Assembly: GCA_023426505.1 (NCBI GenBank)
Contig: JAFAAP010000313.1
Location: 1-15,278 of the forward strand
Reading direction: 5' to 3'
DNA: 15,278 bases
DNA from: Pseudomonadota bacterium
GTDB taxonomy: Bacteria > Pseudomonadota > Alphaproteobacteria > Rhizobiales > Beijerinckiaceae
How positions within the stretch are numbered: position 1 is the first letter of the stretch; each line of letters begins with the position of its first letter. Shown in pieces: positions 6,770 to 12,801 of the stretch. The translations under genes were made by a program, and so were the position numbers. The notes beneath the pieces were generated by a model, which searched no databases, was not told the origin of the DNA, and saw nothing but the letters and a program-made list of their open reading frames with translations.

Positions 6770-7008
6770 CAGTGGCGCGTGGCGCCCTTGTCGATCTGGA
6801 GCAGCTGTCCCTCGATGGCCCGCATCCGGGTCATCAGCCGGTCGAGCTGCGCCAAATAGGCCTTCTCGTCCTGCTCCGCCTTCTCGACGAGGTCCGCGGA
6901 TTTGCTGTGATGAATGCGGTGCATGGCATCCGCCAATTGCCTGTCCAGGAGCGACAAGCGCTCCTCCAGGCTTGAGAGTTCCTGACGAAGTTGCCGCTCC
7001 TTGATCAC
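6769..7008 (-). CDS. Small coiled-coil protein (79 aa)
   Basis: No family is recognised. The product is almost entirely charged helix: Leu, Glu, Gln and Arg repeat in heptad fashion through RQELSSLEERLSLLDRQLAD and again in AYLAQLDRLMTRMRAIEGQL. Two helices are separated by a His/Ser-containing stretch (MHRIHHSKSADLV), which fits an antiparallel coiled-coil hairpin or a dimer. There is no signal peptide or membrane segment, so it should be cytoplasmic. The start is GTG (CAC on the plus strand at 7006-7008), and no convincing Shine-Dalgarno precedes it, which lowers confidence in the exact start. It is divergent from the NepR-like gene at 7198. The composition argues for a real protein; the function is unknown. 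Confidence 0.65.
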   Translation of the reverse strand: MIKERQLRQELSSLEERLSLLDRQLADAMHRIHHSKSADLVEKAEQDEKAYLAQLDRLMTRMRAIEGQLLQIDKGATRH

Positions 7009-7108
7009 CGCTGAAAGGTCCGTGAAACGAGAGTGGGATTCAAGCTCGAGTATAACCGAAAGTTCCCGCGGCTCCCAGATTTGAGACGAAAATTTCTGCA
7101 GCCAAGCT

Positions 7109-7133
7109 GAAACCGCCCCGGAGGGTCACCGTT
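7109..7133 (+). promoter_or_regulatory. Weak EcfG-like promoter candidate before the NepR-like gene
   Basis: GAAAC (7109-7113), 16-base spacer, CGTT (7130-7133): eight of nine positions match GGAAC-N16-CGTT. It lies 64 bases before the ATG at 7198. nepR genes are often autoregulated by EcfG, so the position is sensible, but the match is imperfect. Confidence 0.35.
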
Positions 7134-7197
7134 CTGTGATGGAACCTCCAAAGTAAAACGTGGGCCGGTTGAGGTCTCGCGCATTGGGACCTGACAG

Positions 7198-7428
7198 ATG
7201 ACCTATGACGATCACCCCCGCTCCAAGCCGGGTCAGAACACAGTCACGACCTTCCGAAGCCCCGACGCAGCGATGATGGGGTTCGTCAGCACGCGCCTGC
7301 GGGCGATGTACGACGACCTCTGCAGGGAGCCGATCCCGGCGCGCCTGCTGGACGTCGTGGAAAGCTTCGACCGAGCGGCAGATTCCCAGCGCAGAAGAGG
7401 AGACCTACGGAATGGGACGGAAAATTGA
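7198..7428 (+). CDS. NepR-like anti-sigma factor (76 aa)
   Basis: Probable anti-sigma factor of the alphaproteobacterial general stress response. In that system NepR holds the sigma factor EcfG until phosphorylated PhyR captures NepR (family knowledge). The diagnostic region is residues 30-58: VSTRLRAMYDDLCREPIPAR followed by LLDVVESFD. It matches the NepR pattern of a first helix ending LR.(Y/F)DD, a linker EP(I/V)P.R and a second Leu-rich helix. The N-terminal 29 residues are polar and probably disordered, as in NepR proteins. Neither phyR nor ecfG is visible here, so this may be a second, orphan NepR. Its last 17 bases overlap the start of the response regulator, which implies coupled translation. 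No strong Shine-Dalgarno precedes the ATG. Assignment rests on this short motif. Confidence 0.72.
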   Translation: MTYDDHPRSKPGQNTVTTFRSPDAAMMGFVSTRLRAMYDDLCREPIPARLLDVVESFDRAADSQRRRGDLRNGTEN

Positions 7429-7810
7429 GCCGGCTCGTGTGGCCCTGATCGTCGAAGACGACGTCGAGGTCCGCGGGCTCGCAGCGGCCCTCCTGGAGGA
7501 GACCGATCTTCAGGTGGTCGAAGCCGCCAGCGCCGAAGAGGCCATGGATTACCTGCGCCGTCACGCCGAGGAGGTGGCCTTCCTCTTCGCGGACGTGCGT
7601 CTTCCATGCCTGATGAACGGGGTCGACCTCGCTCGGACCGTGCGCCTGAAATGGCCGTGGGTCCGTACGGTGCTGACGTCCGGCCAGCCGCTGGACGACG
7701 AGTCCGACAGCGTTCCGCGCGACGTCCGTCTCATGCCGAAGCCCTGGCGTGCGCTCGAGGTTCTGATGGAGGCCGAACGCGCCACCCAGACGAGCCATCG
7801 CCTGTCCTAA
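7412..7810 (+). CDS. Single-domain response regulator (132 aa)
   Basis: Receiver domain with no output domain. The acidic pocket is E15-D16-D17 (IVEDD), the phospho-acceptor is D61 (LFADVRLP), the switch threonine/serine is T89-S90 (VLTSG) and the invariant lysine is K110 (MPKPW). All catalytic positions are present, so it should accept phosphate from a histidine kinase. It starts inside the NepR-like gene in another frame; GGAG lies about 11 bases before the ATG. Single-domain regulators near nepR loci usually act as phosphate sinks, relays or allosteric partners. The HisKA_2 kinase at 10653 is a possible partner. It does not carry the FATGY-type motif of the Sma0114 family, since it has VLTSG instead. 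The partner is inference. Confidence 0.92.
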   Translation: MGRKIEPARVALIVEDDVEVRGLAAALLEETDLQVVEAASAEEAMDYLRRHAEEVAFLFADVRLPCLMNGVDLARTVRLKWPWVRTVLTSGQPLDDESDSVPRDVRLMPKPWRALEVLMEAERATQTSHRLS

Positions 7811-7832
7811 CACCCGGCAACGCTCTGTGAAG

Positions 7833-7856
7833 GCGGGAGGGCCCAGGCTCTCCCGC
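7833..7856. terminator. Hairpin between convergent response regulator and GGDEF-EAL genes
   Basis: 7-bp stem GCGGGAG / CTCCCGC, with further GCC/GGC pairing possible within the loop. It lies between the response-regulator stop (7810) and the stop of the minus-strand gene (7876). No T-tract is seen, so termination strength is uncertain. Confidence 0.5.
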
Positions 7857-7875
7857 GTCGCCGTGTGGCCTGTTC

Positions 7876-10131
7876 CTAGGCGGAGCGGCCGTCCTTGATG
7901 ACGCTCGCGATCTTGTCCTCCGGCAGGGCGCGGGCGAACAGGTAGCCCTGCAGCTCAGTGCATCCGGACGTCGCGAGGAAGCGCCGCTGCTCCTCCGTCT
8001 CGACCCCCTCGGCCGTGACGGTGAGGCCGATGGTGTGGCCGAGGGCGGTGATGGCCTTCACGATCGCGGCGGAGTCCCGGTCGACTTGGTGCCCGAGGTG
8101 CTGCACGAACGAGCGGTCGATCTTGATCTTGTCCACCTCGTAGCGGCTCAGGTAGCTCAGGCTCGAATGCCCGCTGCCGAAATCGTCGATCGCGATCCGG
8201 AAGCCTGTGTCGCGAAGGCGCTTGAGCGTGTCTCGGGTCAGGCTGTCGCCGAGCAGGACGAACTCGGTCACCTCGAGTTCGATGCGGCGCGGATCGGCCC
8301 CGCTCTCGCGAACGATCTGAGTGATGCGCTCCGCGAGGTGAGGGGTGCGGAACTGGGCCTGGGACAGGTTCACCGCCACGAAGAGGTCGGGCCATCGCAG
8401 GGAGATGGCGCAGGCCTGCCGCAGCACCATGTCGCCCAGCTGAAGGATCAGGCCCGTTTCCTCCGCGATGGGAAGGAACTGGTCGGGAGCGATGAGGCCC
8501 CGCGAAGGATGCTGCCAGCGCACCAGCGCCTCTAGGCCGATGACCGGCTGGCCGGCGGCGGCCACCTGGGGCTGGTAGTGGACCTTGAGCCCGGAGCCGG
8601 AGGCGAGGGCCTCTCGCAGCTCTTCCTCGATGGTCGCGCGCCGCTTCACGCTCTCGTCCATGGCAGGCTCGAAATAGCGATGGCAGTCACGACCCTGGTT
8701 TTTGGCATGATAGAGGGCGATGTCGGCCTTGCGTTGAAGCTCGATGGGATCCGTGCCTCCGTCAGGCGCCAGCGCGACGCCGATGCTCACGCCCACATAG
8801 GCCTGACCTCCCTGGAGATCGAAGGGCTTCCTCACCGCTTCCAGGATCCGGTTGCAGAGAGCCTCCACATCGCGTTGGCCACGAATGCCGGGCTGAATGA
8901 TCGCGAATTCGTCCCCGCCCAGACGCGCGATCGTGTCGCCGCTGCGGAGCAGGCCGGACAGGCGCCGTCCGAGTTCCCGGATGAGGTTGTCGCCCGCATG
9001 ATGCCCCAGGGTGTCATTCACGTTCTTGAACCGGTCGAGGTCGAGCATCAGCAGGGCGACGCCATCGCCGCGCCCCAGTCCGGCAAGGGCGCGCTCGAAG
9101 CGGTTGTGGAACAGGGCGCGATTGGGCAGGCCCGTCAGCGTGTCGTGGAAGGCGAGGTGCTGCGCATGGGCTTCGCTGGCGCGCAGCTCGAACACGGTCG
9201 CCTCCAGCTTCGCCATGGACGAGCGCAGCGAGCGGACGAGCAGCGCCATCACGAGGATCATGAGAGCGCAGACGAGCGCGGTGCTGGGGCCGATGACGCT
9301 GAAGATCTTCGTTCCCGGCAGTTCCGGCCTCCAGATGAAATAGCCGATGGTCTCGCCGTCATCCGCCCGCAGCGGTACGGAGACCTCGCTCTCCGTCGGC
9401 ATGTTGACGGACGAGAACCGAAGGCCTTCGATCAGGCTTCGCTCCGAAATGCGCTTCAGGAACGTGTCGTCCAGGAACCGGATGCTCACGAGGATCGGCT
9501 CGGTGCCGGGCGCCTGCACAATAGCGTCCGATTCCGGAATGATCTTCATGGCGCTGACGGCGGCGGGACGACCGAGGAGCTGGATCACGTGGGCGTCGTT
9601 CACCGCGCGGCCGGAGGTCAGGTACGGGTTGGCCGCTGCCTTGAGTGCATGACCGTGGTGGGGCGAGCGGGGATCCCCGCGCAGGCCCATGACGATGTTG
9701 GCGATGCCGGAACGGACCAGATCATATTCGCCGACGGGGACGCGCTTGCCTTCGATCGTCGCGTCGATGGCCTCATCGTCCGCACCGAGGACATAGACCT
9801 GGTCCTGGCCGAACGTCCGGTGCAGCCAGGGCCCGAGATTGCCGTCGATCCATTCCAGATCGAGCGGACTCTCGCGGAGCTTCTCGACGGCGTCGGTCCA
9901 GACGGCAACTATCTCCTGCTGCTGCGCAAGCTCGTCCACGAGGGCGCGGATCGTGCGTTGCGTGGTGCGAAGCTGGCGCTCGACGGAAACCTCGTCGCTC
10001 TGCCTCACGGCCCAGAACAGGGAAAAGGCCGCAAGCGCGATTGCCGCAGCGGTCACGATGGCGACGGGAAGCAGGATTCTGATAGCGAAACGACTGCCCA
10101 GGCGTCTGCCTGGAGAAATCTGGCGCAGCAC
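7876..10131 (-). CDS. Membrane CHASE4-GGDEF-EAL cyclic-di-GMP enzyme
   Basis: Bifunctional-type regulator of the second messenger cyclic-di-GMP, which controls motility and biofilm (751 aa). The order is TM1 at about residues 16-41; a periplasmic CHASE4-like sensor at about 45-270 (EWIDGNLGPWLHRTFGQD); TM2 at about 277-300; a GGDEF domain at about 325-485; and an EAL domain at about 505-745. The cyclase motif G405-G-D-E-F is intact and is preceded by five residues by the inhibitory RxxD site R396-S-G-D399. The phosphodiesterase motif is E534-A-L (GLEALVRW), with N588 (AVNLSQ), D649-D-F-G and AEGVET also intact, so both activities are possible. The start is GTG at 10131 with no clear Shine-Dalgarno; the frame is open to 10182 upstream without an ATG. 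A tiny ATG-CTT-AGG-AGA-TAG frame begins at 10180. The gene is convergent with the response regulator. Confidence 0.94.
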   Translation of the reverse strand: MLRQISPGRRLGSRFAIRILLPVAIVTAAAIALAAFSLFWAVRQSDEVSVERQLRTTQRTIRALVDELAQQQEIVAVWTDAVEKLRESPLDLEWIDGNLGPWLHRTFGQDQVYVLGADDEAIDATIEGKRVPVGEYDLVRSGIANIVMGLRGDPRSPHHGHALKAAANPYLTSGRAVNDAHVIQLLGRPAAVSAMKIIPESDAIVQAPGTEPILVSIRFLDDTFLKRISERSLIEGLRFSSVNMPTESEVSVPLRADDGETIGYFIWRPELPGTKIFSVIGPSTALVCALMILVMALLVRSLRSSMAKLEATVFELRASEAHAQHLAFHDTLTGLPNRALFHNRFERALAGLGRGDGVALLMLDLDRFKNVNDTLGHHAGDNLIRELGRRLSGLLRSGDTIARLGGDEFAIIQPGIRGQRDVEALCNRILEAVRKPFDLQGGQAYVGVSIGVALAPDGGTDPIELQRKADIALYHAKNQGRDCHRYFEPAMDESVKRRATIEEELREALASGSGLKVHYQPQVAAAGQPVIGLEALVRWQHPSRGLIAPDQFLPIAEETGLILQLGDMVLRQACAISLRWPDLFVAVNLSQAQFRTPHLAERITQIVRESGADPRRIELEVTEFVLLGDSLTRDTLKRLRDTGFRIAIDDFGSGHSSLSYLSRYEVDKIKIDRSFVQHLGHQVDRDSAAIVKAITALGHTIGLTVTAEGVETEEQRRFLATSGCTELQGYLFARALPEDKIASVIKDGRSA

Positions 10132-10347
10132 GGGAGCCCCGGAAGGTTGCTGTTTTTGGGTTCTTCTATCTCCTAAGCATTAAAAAATGTACTCTAGGGC
10201 TTTGAGCTTGAATTTTCGTGTCGTGTTCTTTCCGACATCTTGGATGCGGCCTAGAGGAACCGCGCCGCGAGAACAGAAATTCCAGGAACGGGCCGCGGGT
10301 TCGTCTTGGCGCGGAGGGGGCAAACGGCCCCGGTGCGCGGGAAGGGA

Positions 10348-10373
10348 GGAACGAAGTCGCGATCTCGGCCGTT
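10348..10373 (+). promoter_or_regulatory. EcfG-type general stress promoter (perfect)
   Basis: GGAAC (10348-10352), 17-base spacer, CGTT (10370-10373): an exact match to the alphaproteobacterial general stress consensus. The ATG of the 24-aa membrane peptide follows 37 bases later, with an AGGAGG ribosome site in between. Confidence 0.8.
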
Positions 10374-10409
10374 GGGCTCCCGTAGTTCAACAGTCAGGAG
10401 GGAAACACC

Positions 10410-10484
10410 ATGAACAACATCATCTGGATCATCGGCGCCGTGGTCGTCGTCCTCGCCATTCTGTCCTTCCTCGGGTTGAGGTAA
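10410..10484 (+). CDS. Tiny membrane peptide (24 aa), general-stress type
   Basis: The product is MNNIIWIIGAVVVVLAILSF then LGLR, essentially one transmembrane helix with a terminal Arg. Strong signals support expression: AGGAGG eight bases before the ATG, and a perfect GGAAC-N17-CGTT promoter 37 bases upstream. Similar tiny proteins with a W-I-(V/I)-G-A-V core and an F-x-G-L-R end occur widely in Rhizobiales (recollection, not searched). It would insert in the inner membrane; no enzymatic residues are present. The sensor kinase gene begins 169 bases downstream, and no convincing terminator separates them, so read-through is possible. Confidence 0.75.
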   Translation: MNNIIWIIGAVVVVLAILSFLGLR

Positions 10485-10652
10485 GCCGTCGAGTTGCGAC
10501 CGGCCCCTCGGTTTTCCCGTCGGGAGGCCGACTGATCGGAGGAGGGCAGTTCAAGCTGCCTTCATCCGTTCTCTTTGCCGGGGTCGGGACCGGAAGCGTC
10601 GAGCAGGCGCGGGTCTTGCGGAACCCCCGTCTCCCCTCCGCTTTGTCGCGCA

Positions 10653-11615
10653 ATGGAAAATCTCCTTCGCATCCTGCCTGCCAGTCCGCCGTCGACGCTC
10701 GTACGGTATGTTCTGACGGCCCTCATCGTCCTTGCCTTCTTTCTCATCCGCCTCGGCCTGCCTCTCGGCAGCGGCTATCCGTTTCTGGTGTTCTTCCCCG
10801 CGGTCTTCCTCTCGTCGGTCCTGTTCGACCGCGGCTCCGGCTTTCTCGCCACGGCACTGACGACCGTCCTGGCGATCTACTTCTTCATCGAGCCGCGCTA
10901 TCGTCTCGTCCCGCCGGTCGATCAGTATCCGCCGCTCGTGCTGTATGTCCTGATCTGCTGCGGGATCGCCGTGCTGAGCGAGGCGCTTCGGCGGGCCCTG
11001 GAGCGGGCCCAGATCGCCGAGCGGGAGAAGGACCTCCTGTTTCAGGAGCTGGCGCACCGGACGAAGAACAATCTCCAGATCATCGCTTCGGTCCTGGCTC
11101 TCCAGGCGCGCAGTGTCGAAAACCCGGAGATGCGCAGGATCTTTGACGCGGCCGTGACCAGGGTGCGCGTCATCGCCAATGCCCATTCGCAGCTCCAGTC
11201 CACCGGCGACCGCTCCATGGTCGACATGCGCGCCTATCTGACCGATCTCTGCCGTGACCTGGGAGACAGCCTGCGGGACGTCCGGCCAGTTGCCGTCCGA
11301 GTCGAGGCCGATCCCATCGAACTCAGCACAGAGAAGGCCGTGCCGATCGGCCTGATCGTCAACGAGCTTGTGACCAACGCTTTCAAATATGCCTTCAAGG
11401 ACGATCAGGAGGGGGCCGTCACCGTGACGTTCCGGCGGGTGGAGCCTGACAGAGTCGATTTGGTGGTGGAGGACAATGGGGTGGGTTGCCCTGTTTTCGT
11501 GACGGAGGGGCTCGGCAGCCGCCTCGTCAGGCTTCTGGTGCAGCAGGTGGGTGGAAGCATCACGCGCGCGGCCGGGTCACCCGGCTGTCGCGTGGTGGCG
11601 AGCCTTGCCGTGTGA
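10653..11615 (+). CDS. DUF4118 membrane sensor histidine kinase (HisKA_2 family)
   Basis: Sensor kinase of 320 aa. Residues 18-110 hold four hydrophobic segments resembling the DUF4118 membrane domain of KdpD-like kinases (LGSGYPFLVFFPAVFLSS, then FEP-like IEPRYR). A coiled linker (about 111-128) follows, then the HisKA_2 domain with phospho-acceptor H135 in ELAHRTKNNLQII. The ATPase domain has the N box at N237 (NELVTNAFKYAF) and the G1 box at D274 (EDNGVG). HisKA_2/HWE kinases are the class that signals to PhyR-type and single-domain regulators in the general stress response, so the NepR-like/regulator pair nearby is a likely partner (inference). The ATG at 10653 is where similarity begins; a TTG at 10575 would add 26 unlikely residues. 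No Shine-Dalgarno precedes the ATG. The C-terminal half of the ATPase domain is short but ends normally. Confidence 0.9.
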   Translation: MENLLRILPASPPSTLVRYVLTALIVLAFFLIRLGLPLGSGYPFLVFFPAVFLSSVLFDRGSGFLATALTTVLAIYFFIEPRYRLVPPVDQYPPLVLYVLICCGIAVLSEALRRALERAQIAEREKDLLFQELAHRTKNNLQIIASVLALQARSVENPEMRRIFDAAVTRVRVIANAHSQLQSTGDRSMVDMRAYLTDLCRDLGDSLRDVRPVAVRVEADPIELSTEKAVPIGLIVNELVTNAFKYAFKDDQEGAVTVTFRRVEPDRVDLVVEDNGVGCPVFVTEGLGSRLVRLLVQQVGGSITRAAGSPGCRVVASLAV

Positions 11616-11634
11616 GAGGGGACATGGCCTCTCA
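11613..11634 (+). terminator. Hairpin at the end of the histidine kinase gene
   Basis: Inverted repeat TGAGAGG (11613-11619) / CCTCTCA (11628-11634) with an 8-base loop; the left arm contains the stop codon. Only GTCGATT follows, not a T-tract, so it is a weak terminator candidate. Confidence 0.4.
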
Positions 11635-11667
11635 GTCGATTAGACTATGTTACAACCAGTCAAATTA

Positions 11668-11692
11668 GGAACATTTCCGCCGCTTTGTCGTC
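11668..11692 (+). promoter_or_regulatory. Near-consensus EcfG-type promoter
   Basis: GGAAC (11668-11672), 16-base spacer, CGTC (11689-11692); eight of nine positions match. It lies 24 bases before the ATG at 11717, leaving room for a short leader with the AGGGGAG ribosome site. Confidence 0.5.
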
Positions 11693-11716
11693 TCCCCAGA
11701 AAGACAGGGGAGTGAC

Positions 11717-11902
11717 ATGATGCAGGATCCGGCCGAGCTCGTTGCCCGGGCATTCTATGCAGCCGAGCATACGGATGAGTGGGAGAAGGCGCCCGATTCC
11801 GTGAAGCAGGACTACCGGCAACTCGCCCGTGAGGCCATCGCCGCCCTGAACGACCGGAATGCCGACATCCAATCCATCGTGAGATCGTTTGTCAGGCGCT
11901 GA
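11717..11902 (+). CDS. Hypothetical small acidic helical protein (61 aa)
   Basis: No family is recognised with confidence. The sequence MMQDPAELVARAFYAAEHTD is followed by EWEKAPDSVKQDYRQLAREA and a charged C-terminus ending RSFVRR. It is predicted to be mostly alpha-helical, soluble and cytoplasmic, without signal peptide or membrane helix. AGGGGAG precedes the start; spacing is about 4 bases to the first ATG and 7 to the second, so translation may really begin at 11720. A near-consensus EcfG promoter lies just upstream, which would make it a stress-induced gene. The strong ribosome site and typical composition support coding. Confidence 0.72.
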   Translation: MMQDPAELVARAFYAAEHTDEWEKAPDSVKQDYRQLAREAIAALNDRNADIQSIVRSFVRR

Positions 11903-11935
11903 AGCGTCCCCACGTCAGCTGAGCCCTTGTGCCTT

Positions 11936-11968
11936 CCGCAAAAAGAAAGCCCGCTTCGACGGCGGGCT
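11936..11968 (-). terminator. Rho-independent terminator, minus strand
   Basis: Stem AGCCCGC/GCGGGCT followed on the minus strand by TTTCTTTTTG. On the plus strand the same hairpin follows the 61-aa gene but has CAAGG instead of T residues, so it works best for minus-strand transcription. Confidence 0.65.
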
Positions 11969-12040
11969 CAAGGAACCTAGGTCTCGAGTTTACGGACCAA
12001 GCACAAGGGGAAATGCGGGGGACGCATTTGGAGGTCCGTG
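11936..12040 (-). ncRNA. Candidate small RNA on the minus strand
   Basis: Read on the minus strand, a nested stem-loop comes first. The outer arms ACGGACC/GGTCCGT (12039-12033 with 11998-11992) enclose an inner stem AAATGCG/CGCATTT (12029-12023 with 12017-12011) and loop TCCCC. About 23 bases later comes a Rho-independent terminator: AGCCCGC/GCGGGCT (11968-11962 with 11954-11948), loop of 7, then TTCTTTTT. No minus-strand protein gene explains this terminator. The unpaired CCTCC and TCCCC segments could pair with ribosome-binding sites. No promoter was recognised and no known RNA family is assigned. Confidence 0.42.
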
Positions 12041-12345
12041 TCTTAAAAGTGGTCCGCTCCCATGGCTTTACCAAGGTGGGGGCCGATCAAGAATTCGTGT
12101 TTTGATGACCGGAAGCTCGAAAAGGGGTGCGACATAATGGCCGAGCGCCTCGCCAGCCTTTATAAGGGGTAGGGTTTGCGATTGAAGGCCACTTTCGCAA
12201 GGTTGGCCGACCGCTCGATCTCCAAGAAACCACGGCCTGCCTCGACTGTTGATCTACCGCCGGGACGGGTGGCGGACAGCGCTTCGCGGATCTGCATTGG
12301 ATCGCGCCCGTTCCGATCCCGAAGACCAATTCAAGGGGCTGAACC
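12041..12345. other. Gene-free stretch before the DUF6894 gene
   Basis: About 305 bases with no convincing coding frame on either strand. Frames present here lack ribosome sites and have low-complexity Arg/Pro/Ser products. The stretch holds a small inverted repeat TTGCGA/TCGCAA (12176-12200) and AT-richer TTTATAAG (12159-12166). It presumably contains the DUF6894 promoter and possibly that of the minus-strand RNA, but I recognise neither. Confidence 0.5.
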
Positions 12346-12594
12346 ATGCCGCGCTACTTCTTCAACGTTCATCTCGGCAAGGATGTGCTGAGCGATCCGG
12401 AGGGGCGCGAGCTGCGGGATGCCGATCAGGCCTGGGAGGCCGCCAAGGCCATGGCGCAAAGCCTGCTGCGCACCGAGTTCCCGCAACCGATCAACTGGGC
12501 GGCGTGCCACATCGAGGTGAAGGACGGGACCGGCGGGATCGTCCTGGAGTTCCCAATCCTCGAAGCGCTTCAGGTCACGCGCGGGTCGGACTGA
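12346..12594 (+). CDS. DUF6894-type small protein (82 aa)
   Basis: The N-terminus MPRYFFNVHLGKDVLSDPEG followed by RELRDADQAWEAAKAMAQ matches the DUF6894 pattern: MPRYFF.(V/I)H.G, then a D.EG.EL.D turn and an Ala-rich helix. These proteins are common in many paralogous copies in Methylobacterium, Bradyrhizobium and relatives; their role is unknown. The second half (HIEVKDGTGGIVLEFPILEA) forms the expected beta strands. Length is usual for the family. AGGGG lies about seven bases before the ATG. It is a soluble cytoplasmic protein with no catalytic motif. It stands alone; the next gene begins 207 bases later. Confidence 0.85.
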   Translation: MPRYFFNVHLGKDVLSDPEGRELRDADQAWEAAKAMAQSLLRTEFPQPINWAACHIEVKDGTGGIVLEFPILEALQVTRGSD

Positions 12595-12801
12595 GTCCGG
12601 AATTTATCCTCTTGGTTGAATGATCATAAACCCTGGGTTGATCGTGCGCATGGGCCTCGGTCGGAAGGACAGCCGCATGACAGCCTGTCGCCGGGACCGC
12701 GCGGGCGGTCGCAGACCTCGCCTGAGAAGCCGCGTTAAACTCTGGTTTGGTGTTCTTCGGCTAGGCTTTCCTTGACGTGGCGGCCTGGAGGAGAGACGGG
12801 C

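Noticed and set aside
7141..7162. GGAAC at 7141-7145 followed by CGTG, as EcfG promoter for the NepR-like gene
   Set aside because: The spacer is only 13 bases instead of 16-17. The weaker GAAAC-N16-CGTT at 7109 is better placed.
8578..10176. 532-aa open frame on the plus strand
   Set aside because: Antisense shadow of the GGDEF-EAL gene, whose motifs are unambiguous; no domain in the plus-strand product.
11892..12074. 60-aa frame on the minus strand as the gene ended by the terminator at 11936
   Set aside because: The frame runs through the terminator hairpin, so the terminator cannot serve it, and no ribosome site is seen.
12087..12347. 86-aa frame on the minus strand in the gene-free stretch
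   Set aside because: No ribosome site, low-complexity Arg/Pro/Ser composition, and no recognisable pattern. It overlaps the DUF6894 ribosome-site region.
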